From: Lachnospiraceae bacterium
Lineage (GTDB): Bacteria > Bacillota > Clostridia > Lachnospirales > Lachnospiraceae
Reading direction: 5' to 3'
NCBI GenBank assembly: GCA_024682115.1
Contig: JAIKZO010000065.1
Span: forward strand, 1 to 64,000
DNA length: 64,000 nt
The notes below the pieces were generated by a model, which had not been told where the DNA came from, searched no databases, and was given only the letters and a program-made list of their open reading frames with translations. Shown in pieces: positions 1-9,127 of this stretch (position 1 is the stretch's first letter; each line of letters begins with the position of its first letter). Made by a program: the position numbers and the translations under genes.

Positions 1-387
1 CAGGGCGCAGGCGCAGGACGTAAGTTAGGTGAGATGTCAGGCGTTTCGATCCAGAAGGACGGAAAGATCTACGCTACATACGATAACGGTCAGTCAAGAC
101 TCCTCGGCCAGATAGCTACGGCAGAATTCCCGAACGCTTCAGGCCTTGAGAAGGCAGGAGACAACCTTTATTCCGCAACACAGAACTCAGGTGACTTCGA
201 CGGTATCGGAGTTGATATCACTGCAGGCGGCGGATACATGAACACAGGTGTTCTCGAAATGTCAAACGTTGACCTTTCGGCAGAGTTTACCGAGATGATC
301 ACGACACAGCGTGGATTCCAGGCTAACTCACGTATAATCACAGTTTCGGATACACTCCTCGAGGAACTTACGAACCTTAAGAGATAA
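1..387 (+). CDS. flgE: Flagellar hook/basal-body rod family protein (FlgE-like), C-terminal part, 5' truncated by window edge
   Basis: Frame open from base 1; C-terminus NVDLSAEFTEMITTQRGFQANSRIITVSDTLLEELTNLKR is typical of FlgE/FlgG family; followed by flbD-motA-motB. Confidence 0.88.
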   Translation, partial: QGAGAGRKLGEMSGVSIQKDGKIYATYDNGQSRLLGQIATAEFPNASGLEKAGDNLYSATQNSGDFDGIGVDITAGGGYMNTGVLEMSNVDLSAEFTEMITTQRGFQANSRIITVSDTLLEELTNLKR

Positions 388-562
388 GGTAGCACATCAT
401 AAGGATGCAAGGGCTGCGTAGCGGCACTTGAATGAAGAAGATATAATAATCAGGGAAAATATATGGAACCGCATGGGAAACAGATCAGATCTGTTTCCCT
501 TAAGCGGTTTTATACGAACGGATACCGGACCTTCGGGAATATCCGGACCGGATGGGGGGGAT

Positions 563-748
563 ATGATCGAATTGACTAAATTGTCGGGACAAAAGATACT
601 TGTTAACCCCGATCTCATAGAGATCGTGGAAGAGACACCAGATACTGTGGTTGCTTTCACGACGGGGCGCAAGATAATAGTAAAAGAAAGTAGACAAGAT
701 ATAAAAAATCTTGTAAAATCGTATAGAAAGGATGTCTTTGTCCGCTAA
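563..748 (+). CDS. flbD: FlbD family flagellar protein
   Basis: MIELTKLSGQKILVNPDLIEIVEETPDTVVAFTTGRKIIVKES; small FlbD-like protein between hook gene and motA. The ORF track starts at 428, but the ATG at 563 fits the family. Confidence 0.85.
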   Translation: MIELTKLSGQKILVNPDLIEIVEETPDTVVAFTTGRKIIVKESRQDIKNLVKSYRKDVFVR

Positions 749-772
749 CAGCAAAGGCAGGAGTAAGTCAAA

Positions 773-1567
773 GTGGATTTAGCCTCGCTTATCGGTTTTA
801 TTATGTGTCTGGGGATGCTCATCTTCGGAATAGCATCCAATGCGGGCATTCAGAACATAAACAGATATATTGATGTGCCATCGGTAATCATAACATTTGG
901 TGGTGCTTTTTTTGCTGTCATGGTGATGAACACGATGTCCGGTTACGTAAAAGGACTGAAGAGTATCACCCTTATATTCAAGTCGCCTACGCTTGACATC
1001 AAGTCGATGATCCAAAAGATAATCGATCTTTCCAACGTTGCGAGAAAAGAAGGACTTCTTGCTTTGGAAGAAGCGGCCGGCGAACTTGATGATGCGTTCA
1101 TGAAAAAAGGTATCCTTCTTATCGTCGACGGTACCGATCCGGATCTTGTAAGAGGCATCATGGAAACGGAGCTTTACGCTACCGAAGACAGACATAAATC
1201 AACCATTCAGTTCTGGGACGATCTCGGAGCCATGGGTCCTGCCTGGGGTATGATCGGTACTCTGGTCGGACTCGTTAACATGCTTTACAACATGGATGAT
1301 GCTTCGGCTATCGGTCCTGCCATGGCGGTTGCCCTTATCACTACTTTGTACGGATCTTTGCTCGCAAACTGGATATGTGCTCCCACCGCCGGTAAACTCA
1401 AACTCAATAACGCTAACGAAATGGCAATGAAAACGATCATGATAGAGGGTCTGCTTTCAATTCAGGCAGGTGAAAACCCCAGAGTCATAGAAGAAAAACT
1501 TAAATCATTCTTAGCTCCTGCGGACAGAACGGCTTCTTCGGATGAAGGAGGTGGAGAGGATGGCTAA
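773..1567 (+). CDS. motA: Flagellar motor stator protein MotA
   Basis: MotA motifs such as DDLGAMGPAWGMIGTLVGLVNML; followed by motB. Confidence 0.93.
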   Translation: MDLASLIGFIMCLGMLIFGIASNAGIQNINRYIDVPSVIITFGGAFFAVMVMNTMSGYVKGLKSITLIFKSPTLDIKSMIQKIIDLSNVARKEGLLALEEAAGELDDAFMKKGILLIVDGTDPDLVRGIMETELYATEDRHKSTIQFWDDLGAMGPAWGMIGTLVGLVNMLYNMDDASAIGPAMAVALITTLYGSLLANWICAPTAGKLKLNNANEMAMKTIMIEGLLSIQAGENPRVIEEKLKSFLAPADRTASSDEGGGEDG

Positions 1568-2369
1568 GAAACGCCAGGAGGATCCCCCGAAAGGTTCGCC
1601 GGCATGGATGGCGACTTTCTCGGATCTGATGAACCTCCTTTTGTGTTTCTTCGTGCTCCTGTTTTCAATGTCCACGATAGATGCACAGAAGTTTGAATTA
1701 TTGGCTGCAAGTTTCAACCAGACCTTCAGCATCTTCGATGCCGGAGCTACCGCGATCGGTGACGGTGTACTTGTCAGTAACGGTGTCAGCCAGCTCAACG
1801 AACTGGACGACTACATAAATTCCACCGGACGGGATAACGAGGGAGATACGATACCCGAGGATCTCGAGACGGCGGTTGAAAAAGTGGATGAAGCCAAACT
1901 CGAGGAATCCGAGGAACTGGCTGAGCTTATCGAGGAATCGCTGAAGGAAGCGAATCTCGATAAGGAAATAGATATAGAATTTACATCGCAGTATGTTCAG
2001 CTTACGCTGAACGGAGCGCTTTTGTTTGATTCGGGTTCCGTTGAATTAAGGAACGAATCGCTTCCGATGCTTTCACAGATAGGAAAGATACTTGAACGTT
2101 ATGCCAAGTCGACCATAGAGATCGAAGGACACACGGACAATGTTCCGATGCGCGGCAGCGGTAAGTATTCGAACAATGATGAACTCAGCGCCGGACGTGC
2201 GTTATCCGTGTTCTATTATCTCGAGCAGAACACATCGCTCGATATGAGCTACGTTAAGCATGCCGGACGCGGTGAATATGTTCCGATAGCTGACAACTCA
2301 ACGCCTGAAGGAAGACAGATGAACAGGCGCGTAGAGATCAAGATATATAATTCCCTCAGCGGGTATTAA
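1560..2369 (+). CDS. motB: Flagellar motor protein MotB (OmpA-like C-terminus)
   Basis: PAWMATFSDLMNLLLCFFVLLFSMS plug/TM motif and IEGHTDNVPMRG...NRRVEIKI OmpA domain; ATG at 1560 overlaps end of motA. Confidence 0.93.
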   Translation: MAKKRQEDPPKGSPAWMATFSDLMNLLLCFFVLLFSMSTIDAQKFELLAASFNQTFSIFDAGATAIGDGVLVSNGVSQLNELDDYINSTGRDNEGDTIPEDLETAVEKVDEAKLEESEELAELIEESLKEANLDKEIDIEFTSQYVQLTLNGALLFDSGSVELRNESLPMLSQIGKILERYAKSTIEIEGHTDNVPMRGSGKYSNNDELSAGRALSVFYYLEQNTSLDMSYVKHAGRGEYVPIADNSTPEGRQMNRRVEIKIYNSLSGY

Positions 2370-2381
2370 GGAAGGCTTACC

Positions 2382-2918
2382 ATGAAAAAGAATTTCGTAT
2401 CGATCGCCATCCTGGCACTGCTCATTGTGAACATAGCCCTTACGGCGATAATGATGTTCAGTGTCATGAGCACCAACAAGAAAACGGCATCGCTGATCAA
2501 CGATATAGCGACCGCGATAAACCTGGAGCTTGTCGACGGGACCGCAACGGCCGAAGAAGAGGTTTCAACTGTCAGCATGGCGGATATAGAGTTATACACC
2601 ATCGCCGACATGACAATTCCGTTAAAAGCCGGGGTCAATGCCGACGGTACGGCAGACACCAAAGACCATTTCGCCCTGCTTTCCGTATCCCTTTCGATGA
2701 ACAAGACGAACGAGGATTATGAAACATACGGCGCGGATGTCTCTACCAAGGAAGACCTGATAAAGGGTGTGATAAACGAAGTTGTTTCGCAGTATACGGT
2801 TGCGGACGCCAAGAACAACTCGGCTGTTATCTGTGATGAGATACTTAAGAAGATCCAGGGTCTTTACAATTCGGATTTCATCTTTGACGTTAAATTCAGC
2901 AGCGCCCTTTTCCAGTGA
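2382..2918 (+). CDS. fliL: Flagellar basal body-associated protein FliL-like
   Basis: Single N-terminal TM, position between motB and fliM, C-terminal ...FDVKFSSALFQ. Confidence 0.75.
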   Translation: MKKNFVSIAILALLIVNIALTAIMMFSVMSTNKKTASLINDIATAINLELVDGTATAEEEVSTVSMADIELYTIADMTIPLKAGVNADGTADTKDHFALLSVSLSMNKTNEDYETYGADVSTKEDLIKGVINEVVSQYTVADAKNNSAVICDEILKKIQGLYNSDFIFDVKFSSALFQ

Positions 2919-2996
2919 TCGGATAAAGCGGCCATACGAAACTCTTTGACAGCGAAAGAGTAAACGAAGATCTCTCGAAAAGGGAGGTGAGAATTC

Positions 2997-3977
2997 GTGG
3001 GCGAGGTACTGTCCCAAAGTGAAATAGACAATTTGCTGGCTGCGCTGACCACCGGTGAATTGGATGTTAACGAAATGCAGGAAACTTCGGATAAACAGGT
3101 CAAGGACTATGACTTCAAGCGACCTGCGAAGTTCTCAAAAGAGCATTTACGTACACTTGAAATTATATATGAGCATTACGGCAGACTGATCTCCACGAAC
3201 CTGCCTTTGTACCTCAGAAAATCGGTACAGACGACAGTGGCATCATCGGAAACGGTCACGTTCTCGGAGTTTTCGAACGCACTGTCAAACCCGGTCATTT
3301 TGGGAATAATTGACTTTAAACCCTTAAATGGTAATATTATTGTAGAACTTTCTCCCAACCTGGGGTTTGCGATGATAGACAGGATGCTTGGAGGCGCCGG
3401 AGTCCCGCTTGAGAAGAACAGGGATTTTTCGGAGATAGAGATGACTATAGTGACCAAGCTGATGATCATCTGTATGCAGCTGATGAAGGAACCGTGGAAG
3501 AACGTACTTGATATCAATCCGATCATGGAACGTATCGAGACCAACGCACAGTTCGCACAGGTCATAGCTCCCTCTGACATGATCGCAATCGTCACGATGA
3601 ACATCAGGATAGGCGAGACCGAAGGATTTATGAATATCTGCCTTCCTTACTTTACATTAGAGGAAGTTATGGATAAACTTAATACCAAGTACTGGTTCTC
3701 TACCATGCAGAAGGAAGATGCTTCCGATTACCATGAACACATCGAATCGCTTATCAAGAGGGTTGATGTTCCGGTAAGAGCGGTACTGGGTAAATCAGTC
3801 GTATCTGTCAACGAATTCCTGGGATTACAGGTCGGAGACGTAATAAGACTCGATTCGGCTGTTGAGTCCGAAATGGACATCTTTGTCGGAAACATAAAGA
3901 AATTCACGGCTCTGCCGGGTTCTAGCAAAGATAAATACGCCGTCAGGATCACGACGGTAAGAAGAGAGGGGGAGTAA
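2997..3977 (+). CDS. fliM: Flagellar motor switch protein FliM
   Basis: GTG start; N-terminal GEVLSQSEIDNLLAAL CheY-binding motif; FliM core and SpoA-type C-terminus. Confidence 0.95.
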   Translation: MGEVLSQSEIDNLLAALTTGELDVNEMQETSDKQVKDYDFKRPAKFSKEHLRTLEIIYEHYGRLISTNLPLYLRKSVQTTVASSETVTFSEFSNALSNPVILGIIDFKPLNGNIIVELSPNLGFAMIDRMLGGAGVPLEKNRDFSEIEMTIVTKLMIICMQLMKEPWKNVLDINPIMERIETNAQFAQVIAPSDMIAIVTMNIRIGETEGFMNICLPYFTLEEVMDKLNTKYWFSTMQKEDASDYHEHIESLIKRVDVPVRAVLGKSVVSVNEFLGLQVGDVIRLDSAVESEMDIFVGNIKKFTALPGSSKDKYAVRITTVRREGE

Positions 3978-3980
3978 CGC

Positions 3981-5225
3981 GTGGACGGCGGAATGTTATC
4001 ACAAGATGAAATAAATGCATTACTTTCCGGAATGGATATATCGGGAGGAGACGCAGCTCCCGAGGACGGATCTCCCGGCGCCGAAGGTGCCGCAGATACC
4101 GGAGCCGATGCAGCCCCCGCGGGTGATGCTTCATCGGGAGAGATAGATGAATCGCTTCTCTCAATGGAGGAGAGGGATGCGGTAGGTGAGATAGCCAACA
4201 TAAGCATGGGTTCTTCGGCTACCACACTTTACTCGCTTGTTAACCGAAAGGTTGACATCACCACACCGACGGTTGAGCTTTGTACCTGGGCTAATGTAAT
4301 ACAGGATTACCAGCGGCCCTGCGTTTTCATTCAGATTAAATATACGGTCGGACTTGACGGTTCCAACATAATGGTATTGAAGGAACATGACGTTAAGGTC
4401 ATCACCGACCTGATGATGGGCGGAGACGGTACCAACACCGACGGAGAACTCGGAGACCTGCACCTGAGTGCGATATCCGAAGCCATGAACCAGATGATGG
4501 GTTCGGCTGCAACATCACTCTCCACGATGCTTGGTAAGATGATAGATATCTCTCCTCCGGAGGCCTCACTCGTGGACCTCACGGAAAAGATGGATGCAGC
4601 ATCTGTCGCACCGTTCCTTGCGGGAACATTCGCAAAAGTATCCTTTAGGATGCAGATAGACGAACTGGTTGACTCGACTATCATCCAGTTGTATCCTCTG
4701 GATTTTGCAAAAGAACTGTATGCGACATTTGCCGGAGGCGGAGCTTCCGAACCGGAACCCGCACCGGAGCCGGCACCGGCTCCCGCACCCGGAGCAGCAC
4801 CTTCACCGGAACCTTATGTTCCACCGCAGGCACCTCCTCCGATGCAGCAGGCTCCACAGATGGGTTACCCCCAGATGGCTCCTCAGATGGGCTATCCGCC
4901 TATGGGATACCCGCAGATGCCTCAGCCGAACATGAATATACAACCGGCGCAGTTCCAAAGCTTCCCGGTGGATTATTCACAGGTTCCCGGGGCAGAAAAC
5001 ATCGGTATTATCAAGGACGTTCCTTTGGAGGTCACCGTTGAACTCGGAAGGACAAAGAAATCAATTTCTGAGATCCTTGATTTTGCACCAGGTACGATCA
5101 TAGAACTTGACAAGATCGCCGGTGAGCCTATAGATGTACTGGTAAACGGAAAGTTCGTTGCCAAGGGCGAAGTAGTTGTAATTGAAGAAAGTTTCGGTAT
5201 TCGTGTTACCGAAATAATTAATTAG
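3981..5225 (+). CDS. fliY: Flagellar motor switch protein FliY/FliN (CheC-like domain plus FliN C-terminus)
   Basis: N-terminal MLSQDEINALL, CheC-like ERDAVGEIANISMGSSATTL, Pro/Met-rich linker, C-terminal FliN domain DVPLEVTVELGRTKKSISEIL. Confidence 0.92.
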   Translation: MDGGMLSQDEINALLSGMDISGGDAAPEDGSPGAEGAADTGADAAPAGDASSGEIDESLLSMEERDAVGEIANISMGSSATTLYSLVNRKVDITTPTVELCTWANVIQDYQRPCVFIQIKYTVGLDGSNIMVLKEHDVKVITDLMMGGDGTNTDGELGDLHLSAISEAMNQMMGSAATSLSTMLGKMIDISPPEASLVDLTEKMDAASVAPFLAGTFAKVSFRMQIDELVDSTIIQLYPLDFAKELYATFAGGGASEPEPAPEPAPAPAPGAAPSPEPYVPPQAPPPMQQAPQMGYPQMAPQMGYPPMGYPQMPQPNMNIQPAQFQSFPVDYSQVPGAENIGIIKDVPLEVTVELGRTKKSISEILDFAPGTIIELDKIAGEPIDVLVNGKFVAKGEVVVIEESFGIRVTEIIN

Positions 5226-5241
5226 AAACAGGAGAATAAAA

Positions 5242-5604
5242 ATGGCAAAGAATATTTTAATTGTTGACGATGCGGCATTTATGCGAATGATGATCAAGGA
5301 TATCCTCAGCAAGAACGGATATAACGTTGTCGGTGAAGCCGAGAACGGAGCAAAAGCATTCGATAAGTACAACGAGTTACATCCCGACCTTGTCCTTATG
5401 GACATTACAATGCCTGAGATGGACGGAATCGCAGCTCTTAAAAAGATCAAAGGCAGCGATCCCAATGCGCTCATCATCATGTGTTCAGCCATGGGGCAGC
5501 AGGCTATGGTCATCGAAGCCATCCAGTCCGGTGCGAAGGATTTCATAGTTAAGCCTTTCCAGGCTGACCGTGTATTAGAGGCAGTCAAAAAGGTAGTCGG
5601 CTGA
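5242..5604 (+). CDS. cheY: Chemotaxis response regulator CheY
   Basis: MAKNILIVDDAAFMRMMIKDIL...LVLMDITMPEMDG...KPFQADRV; single receiver domain in fli operon. Confidence 0.93.
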   Translation: MAKNILIVDDAAFMRMMIKDILSKNGYNVVGEAENGAKAFDKYNELHPDLVLMDITMPEMDGIAALKKIKGSDPNALIIMCSAMGQQAMVIEAIQSGAKDFIVKPFQADRVLEAVKKVVG

Positions 5605-5990
5605 TGCTTCTTTCTGCATTTAATAAGACAGACAGTGTCGTGCAGTTTCTGACTCTGCTCGTTATCTTTGTTTTCATCATCTGTATCACCTACTTTACGG
5701 TCAGGTGGATGTCAAAGATAGGACAGGGTCAGTCGAAGTACTCAAACATCGAGATCATTGAAACCAGGAGGATCACTAACAACAAGTACCTCCAGATCAT
5801 TAAAGTCGGAGATAAATACCTCCTTATCAGTGTGGGAAAGGATGAGATCCACCTGATAAGCGAGCTCAACGAAGATTCTCTCACGATAAAGGAAAACGGA
5901 TCTTCGGATACCGGTATGAGTTTTTCCGCCATGCTCGATAAAGCGAAAAACCTCACCCAAAAGAACCTAAACGATAAAGATAAGGAATGA
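5604..5990 (+). CDS. fliO: Flagellar biosynthetic protein FliO/FliZ-like
   Basis: Small single-TM protein with LLISVGKDEIHLISEL, directly before fliP. Confidence 0.8.
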   Translation: MLLSAFNKTDSVVQFLTLLVIFVFIICITYFTVRWMSKIGQGQSKYSNIEIIETRRITNNKYLQIIKVGDKYLLISVGKDEIHLISELNEDSLTIKENGSSDTGMSFSAMLDKAKNLTQKNLNDKDKE

Positions 5991-6003
5991 AGTTAGGTTT
6001 AAG

Positions 6004-6861
6004 ATGAAAAAGATATCTGTGATAATATGCCTGCTGGTAACGGTGGGCATGTTGTGTATATTGCCTTCGATTCCCGTTCACGCTCAGAATGTTACGGGCA
6101 TCGGTGACGGACTTACCGGAGAAACGACTACCTCGACGGTCATCCGTGAACCGGGCACGTCATCCTCGCAGGATGAGCTCGGCGAACTGAATATAGCCAA
6201 CAGTCTGATCATCACCCAGAGGGGTGATAACGGCAGCATAAACGGGACCTTGAGGATCCTTATCACACTGACCCTTATAGGGCTGGCGCCTATCTTGCTC
6301 GTTATGCTGACCAGCTTTACGAGGATCATAATCGTTCTCCATTTTACGCGTGCTGCATTAAGTACCCAAACAGCTCCACCGAACCAGGTGCTGCTTGGGT
6401 TAGCTTTGTTTTTAACCTATTTCATCATGCGCCCCACCTTGGCGCAGATATATACGGAAGCCGTGGTCCCTTTCGATAACGGGACCATTACCCAGGAGGA
6501 ATTTTTTGATACTGCAATACTTCCTCTCAGGGAATTCATGTACGGACAGACACAGACCAAAGATGTAAACATGTTCCTGCAGATAAGCGGAGCCGACTGG
6601 GACGGAACCCTTGAGGGTATTCCCACGGAAGTTCTGATCCCGAGCTTTATCGTGAGCGAACTTCGGACCGCTTTTATCATAGGATTCCTGATATATATAC
6701 CTTTTATTGTAATAGACATGGTAGTGGCCTCATCATTGATGAGTATGGGTATGATGATGCTGCCGCCGACCACGATATCCATGCCGTTCAAGATACTGCT
6801 CTTCGTGCTCGCGGACGGATGGAACCTGATCATCGGAAACCTTGTAAAGACGTTCTACTGA
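6004..6861 (+). CDS. fliP: Flagellar type III export protein FliP
   Basis: FTRIIIVLHFTRAALSTQTAPPNQVLLGLALFLTYFIM and C-terminal PFKILLFVLADGWNLIIGNLVKTF. Confidence 0.96.
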   Translation: MKKISVIICLLVTVGMLCILPSIPVHAQNVTGIGDGLTGETTTSTVIREPGTSSSQDELGELNIANSLIITQRGDNGSINGTLRILITLTLIGLAPILLVMLTSFTRIIIVLHFTRAALSTQTAPPNQVLLGLALFLTYFIMRPTLAQIYTEAVVPFDNGTITQEEFFDTAILPLREFMYGQTQTKDVNMFLQISGADWDGTLEGIPTEVLIPSFIVSELRTAFIIGFLIYIPFIVIDMVVASSLMSMGMMMLPPTTISMPFKILLFVLADGWNLIIGNLVKTFY

Positions 6862-6874
6862 AGCGGAGGATCAT

Positions 6875-7144
6875 ATGAATATTGATACAGTCACAGCAAT
6901 AGCTTCCGAGACTCTGTTCATGATAATAAAGACTTCCGCGCCGGTGCTCCTTGTTTCACTGACCGTCGGACTTCTGGTCAGTATATTCCAGACCGTTACG
7001 TCCATACAGGAGCAGACGCTTACGTTTGTTCCCAAGGTACTTGCGATCTTTCTCACGCTGATGGTCATAGGACACTGGATGCTTAACAACATGGCCGGAT
7101 TCATGCAGAGCCTCTGGTCTGATTTTACGGTTTATATTAAATAG
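6875..7144 (+). CDS. fliQ: Flagellar type III export protein FliQ
   Basis: 89 aa two-TM protein with LLVSIFQTVTSIQEQTLTFVPK. Confidence 0.95.
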   Translation: MNIDTVTAIASETLFMIIKTSAPVLLVSLTVGLLVSIFQTVTSIQEQTLTFVPKVLAIFLTLMVIGHWMLNNMAGFMQSLWSDFTVYIK

Positions 7145-7149
7145 CTCAT

Positions 7150-7929
7150 ATGCTTGATTATTCTTTTACCTACGGGGATTTCGAACTGTTCATACTTGTG
7201 CTCGTCCGCGTTACGTCCTTTGCTTTCGTGGCGCCTTTTTTCAGTATGAACAATACTCCCAGACCGGTAAAGATCGGGCTTTCGTTTTTTATTACGGTAC
7301 TGCTTTTTAACGTGATACCGCACGATCCTTTATCCTACGGAACGCTGCTTGAGTATTTCGGGATACTGGTAAGGGAGGTGCTCACGGGACTGCTCATCGG
7401 ACTCGGAGCCAATCTCTGTACGATGATAGTCAATTTTGCCGGACATATCGCGGATATGGAAGTCGGTCTTTCAATGGTATCACTGATGGATCCGGCGACC
7501 AGGAACAATGTCACCATCACCGGAGTTTATTACAACTATATGGTTATGATGATGCTCCTTATTTCCGGAATGCACAGATACCTCATTTCCGCACTTGCGG
7601 AGACCTACACCCTGATCCCGATAAACGGGCAGGTTTTTCATGATAACAAGCTGATCAGTGCGTTCATCGAGTTTATGGGTGAATATATGCTGATAGGATT
7701 CAGGATATGTCTTCCTATATTTGCGGTAATGATCATCCTGAACGCAGTACTTGGAATACTGGCCAAGATATCACCGCAGCTTAACATGTTTGCCGTCGGA
7801 ATACAGATCAAGGTTCTTACGGGGCTCGCGATACTTCTGGTATCGACATCGATGCTTCCCGATGCGGCCGATCTGATATTCAAAGAAATGAAACATATGG
7901 TAGTCACCATGGTTGAGGCTTTGTCTTAA
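7150..7929 (+). CDS. fliR: Flagellar type III export protein FliR
   Basis: Multi-TM protein between fliQ and flhB; FliR motifs. Confidence 0.93.
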   Translation: MLDYSFTYGDFELFILVLVRVTSFAFVAPFFSMNNTPRPVKIGLSFFITVLLFNVIPHDPLSYGTLLEYFGILVREVLTGLLIGLGANLCTMIVNFAGHIADMEVGLSMVSLMDPATRNNVTITGVYYNYMVMMMLLISGMHRYLISALAETYTLIPINGQVFHDNKLISAFIEFMGEYMLIGFRICLPIFAVMIILNAVLGILAKISPQLNMFAVGIQIKVLTGLAILLVSTSMLPDAADLIFKEMKHMVVTMVEALS

Positions 7930-9047
7930 TGCTTTTAAAGTATGATCTCCAGTTCTTCGCCAAGGACGGACCCGGCGGAGAAAAAACCGAGATGCCCACA
8001 TCCAAGAAATTGGATGATGCCAGAAAGAAAGGGCAGGTAGCCAAGTCCAAAGAAATAGCCAATGCGGCCGGCATCGTTTCGATGTTCCTGTTGGTAAGGC
8101 TTTATGTCGGGACGGTGGGCAATAACTTCATCGGTCTTTTCGGAGGCCTGTATTCGATGATCCCTTCGACCATACAGGAATACGACGGGAACATCCCGAT
8201 AGCGGCGATCATTGCGTTTATACGTATGGCGATGTACCGGCTGATGCTCATAGTGCTCCCGATATTTATCGTTTCGTATATAGTGGCATTTGTGAGTGAT
8301 CTTGTGCAGGTCAAATGGAGGCCGACGAACGAACCGCTAAAGCCCAAGTTCAGTAAATTAAATCCTATAAGCGGGTTCAAAAAGATCTTTTCTTTAAACT
8401 CGCTCGTGGAACTCATAAAATCACTCATCAAGCTGCTGCTTGTGGGATATATGGTCTATTCCTACCTCAAAGGGCAGGTAAGCCAGATATATCTGCTCTA
8501 TGATCTTTCGATAGGGCAGTCGCTTCTTTTGATCCTTGATATAGTGACCAACTTAGGCCTTAGGATAGCCGCTGTCTATCTTGTGATCGCTGCGGCGGAT
8601 TTCGGTTATCAGAAATGGAAATTCCGTGAAGATATGAAGATGACCAAACAGGAAGTCAAGGACGAGTTCAAGGAACAGGAAGGTGATCCCCAGATCAAGG
8701 GTAAGCAGAAACAGAGGATGAGAGAAGCTTCGATGCGAAGGATGATGCAGCAGCTTCCGACTGCGGATGTCGTCATCACCAACCCGACGCATTATGCGGT
8801 TGCCATCAGATACCGCAGGGACGAAGACGATGCTCCCGTGGTCATCGCAAAGGGTGCCGATTACCTTGCACAGAAGATAAAAGATGTTGCCCGTGAGAAT
8901 GACATTTACATTTTTGAGGATAAGCCCCTTGCCCGAATGCTTTATGCAAATGTAGACCTCGAGCAGGCTATCCCGCCCGAACTTTACGAGGCTGTCGCCA
9001 ACGTGCTCGCATTCGTTTACCAGATGCAGGGCAAGATCGGAGCCTAG
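7929..9047 (+). CDS. flhB: Flagellar type III export protein FlhB
   Basis: LQFFAKDGPGGEKTEMPTSKKLDDARKKGQVAKSKE and autocleavage motif NPTHYAVAIRY. Confidence 0.95.
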   Translation: MLLKYDLQFFAKDGPGGEKTEMPTSKKLDDARKKGQVAKSKEIANAAGIVSMFLLVRLYVGTVGNNFIGLFGGLYSMIPSTIQEYDGNIPIAAIIAFIRMAMYRLMLIVLPIFIVSYIVAFVSDLVQVKWRPTNEPLKPKFSKLNPISGFKKIFSLNSLVELIKSLIKLLLVGYMVYSYLKGQVSQIYLLYDLSIGQSLLLILDIVTNLGLRIAAVYLVIAAADFGYQKWKFREDMKMTKQEVKDEFKEQEGDPQIKGKQKQRMREASMRRMMQQLPTADVVITNPTHYAVAIRYRRDEDDAPVVIAKGADYLAQKIKDVARENDIYIFEDKPLARMLYANVDLEQAIPPELYEAVANVLAFVYQMQGKIGA

Positions 9048-9127
9048 ATATTCCCGTGATCGGAATGTCTTTGCCGATCGGATAAAGTATGGGTACAAAA
9101 TAAAAATATAAGGGAAAGGAGGAGAAC

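Noticed and set aside
4757-4793. PEPAPEPAPAPAP-coding segment of FliY as a frameshift artefact
   Set aside because: The frame stays open and the FliN domain follows in the same frame.
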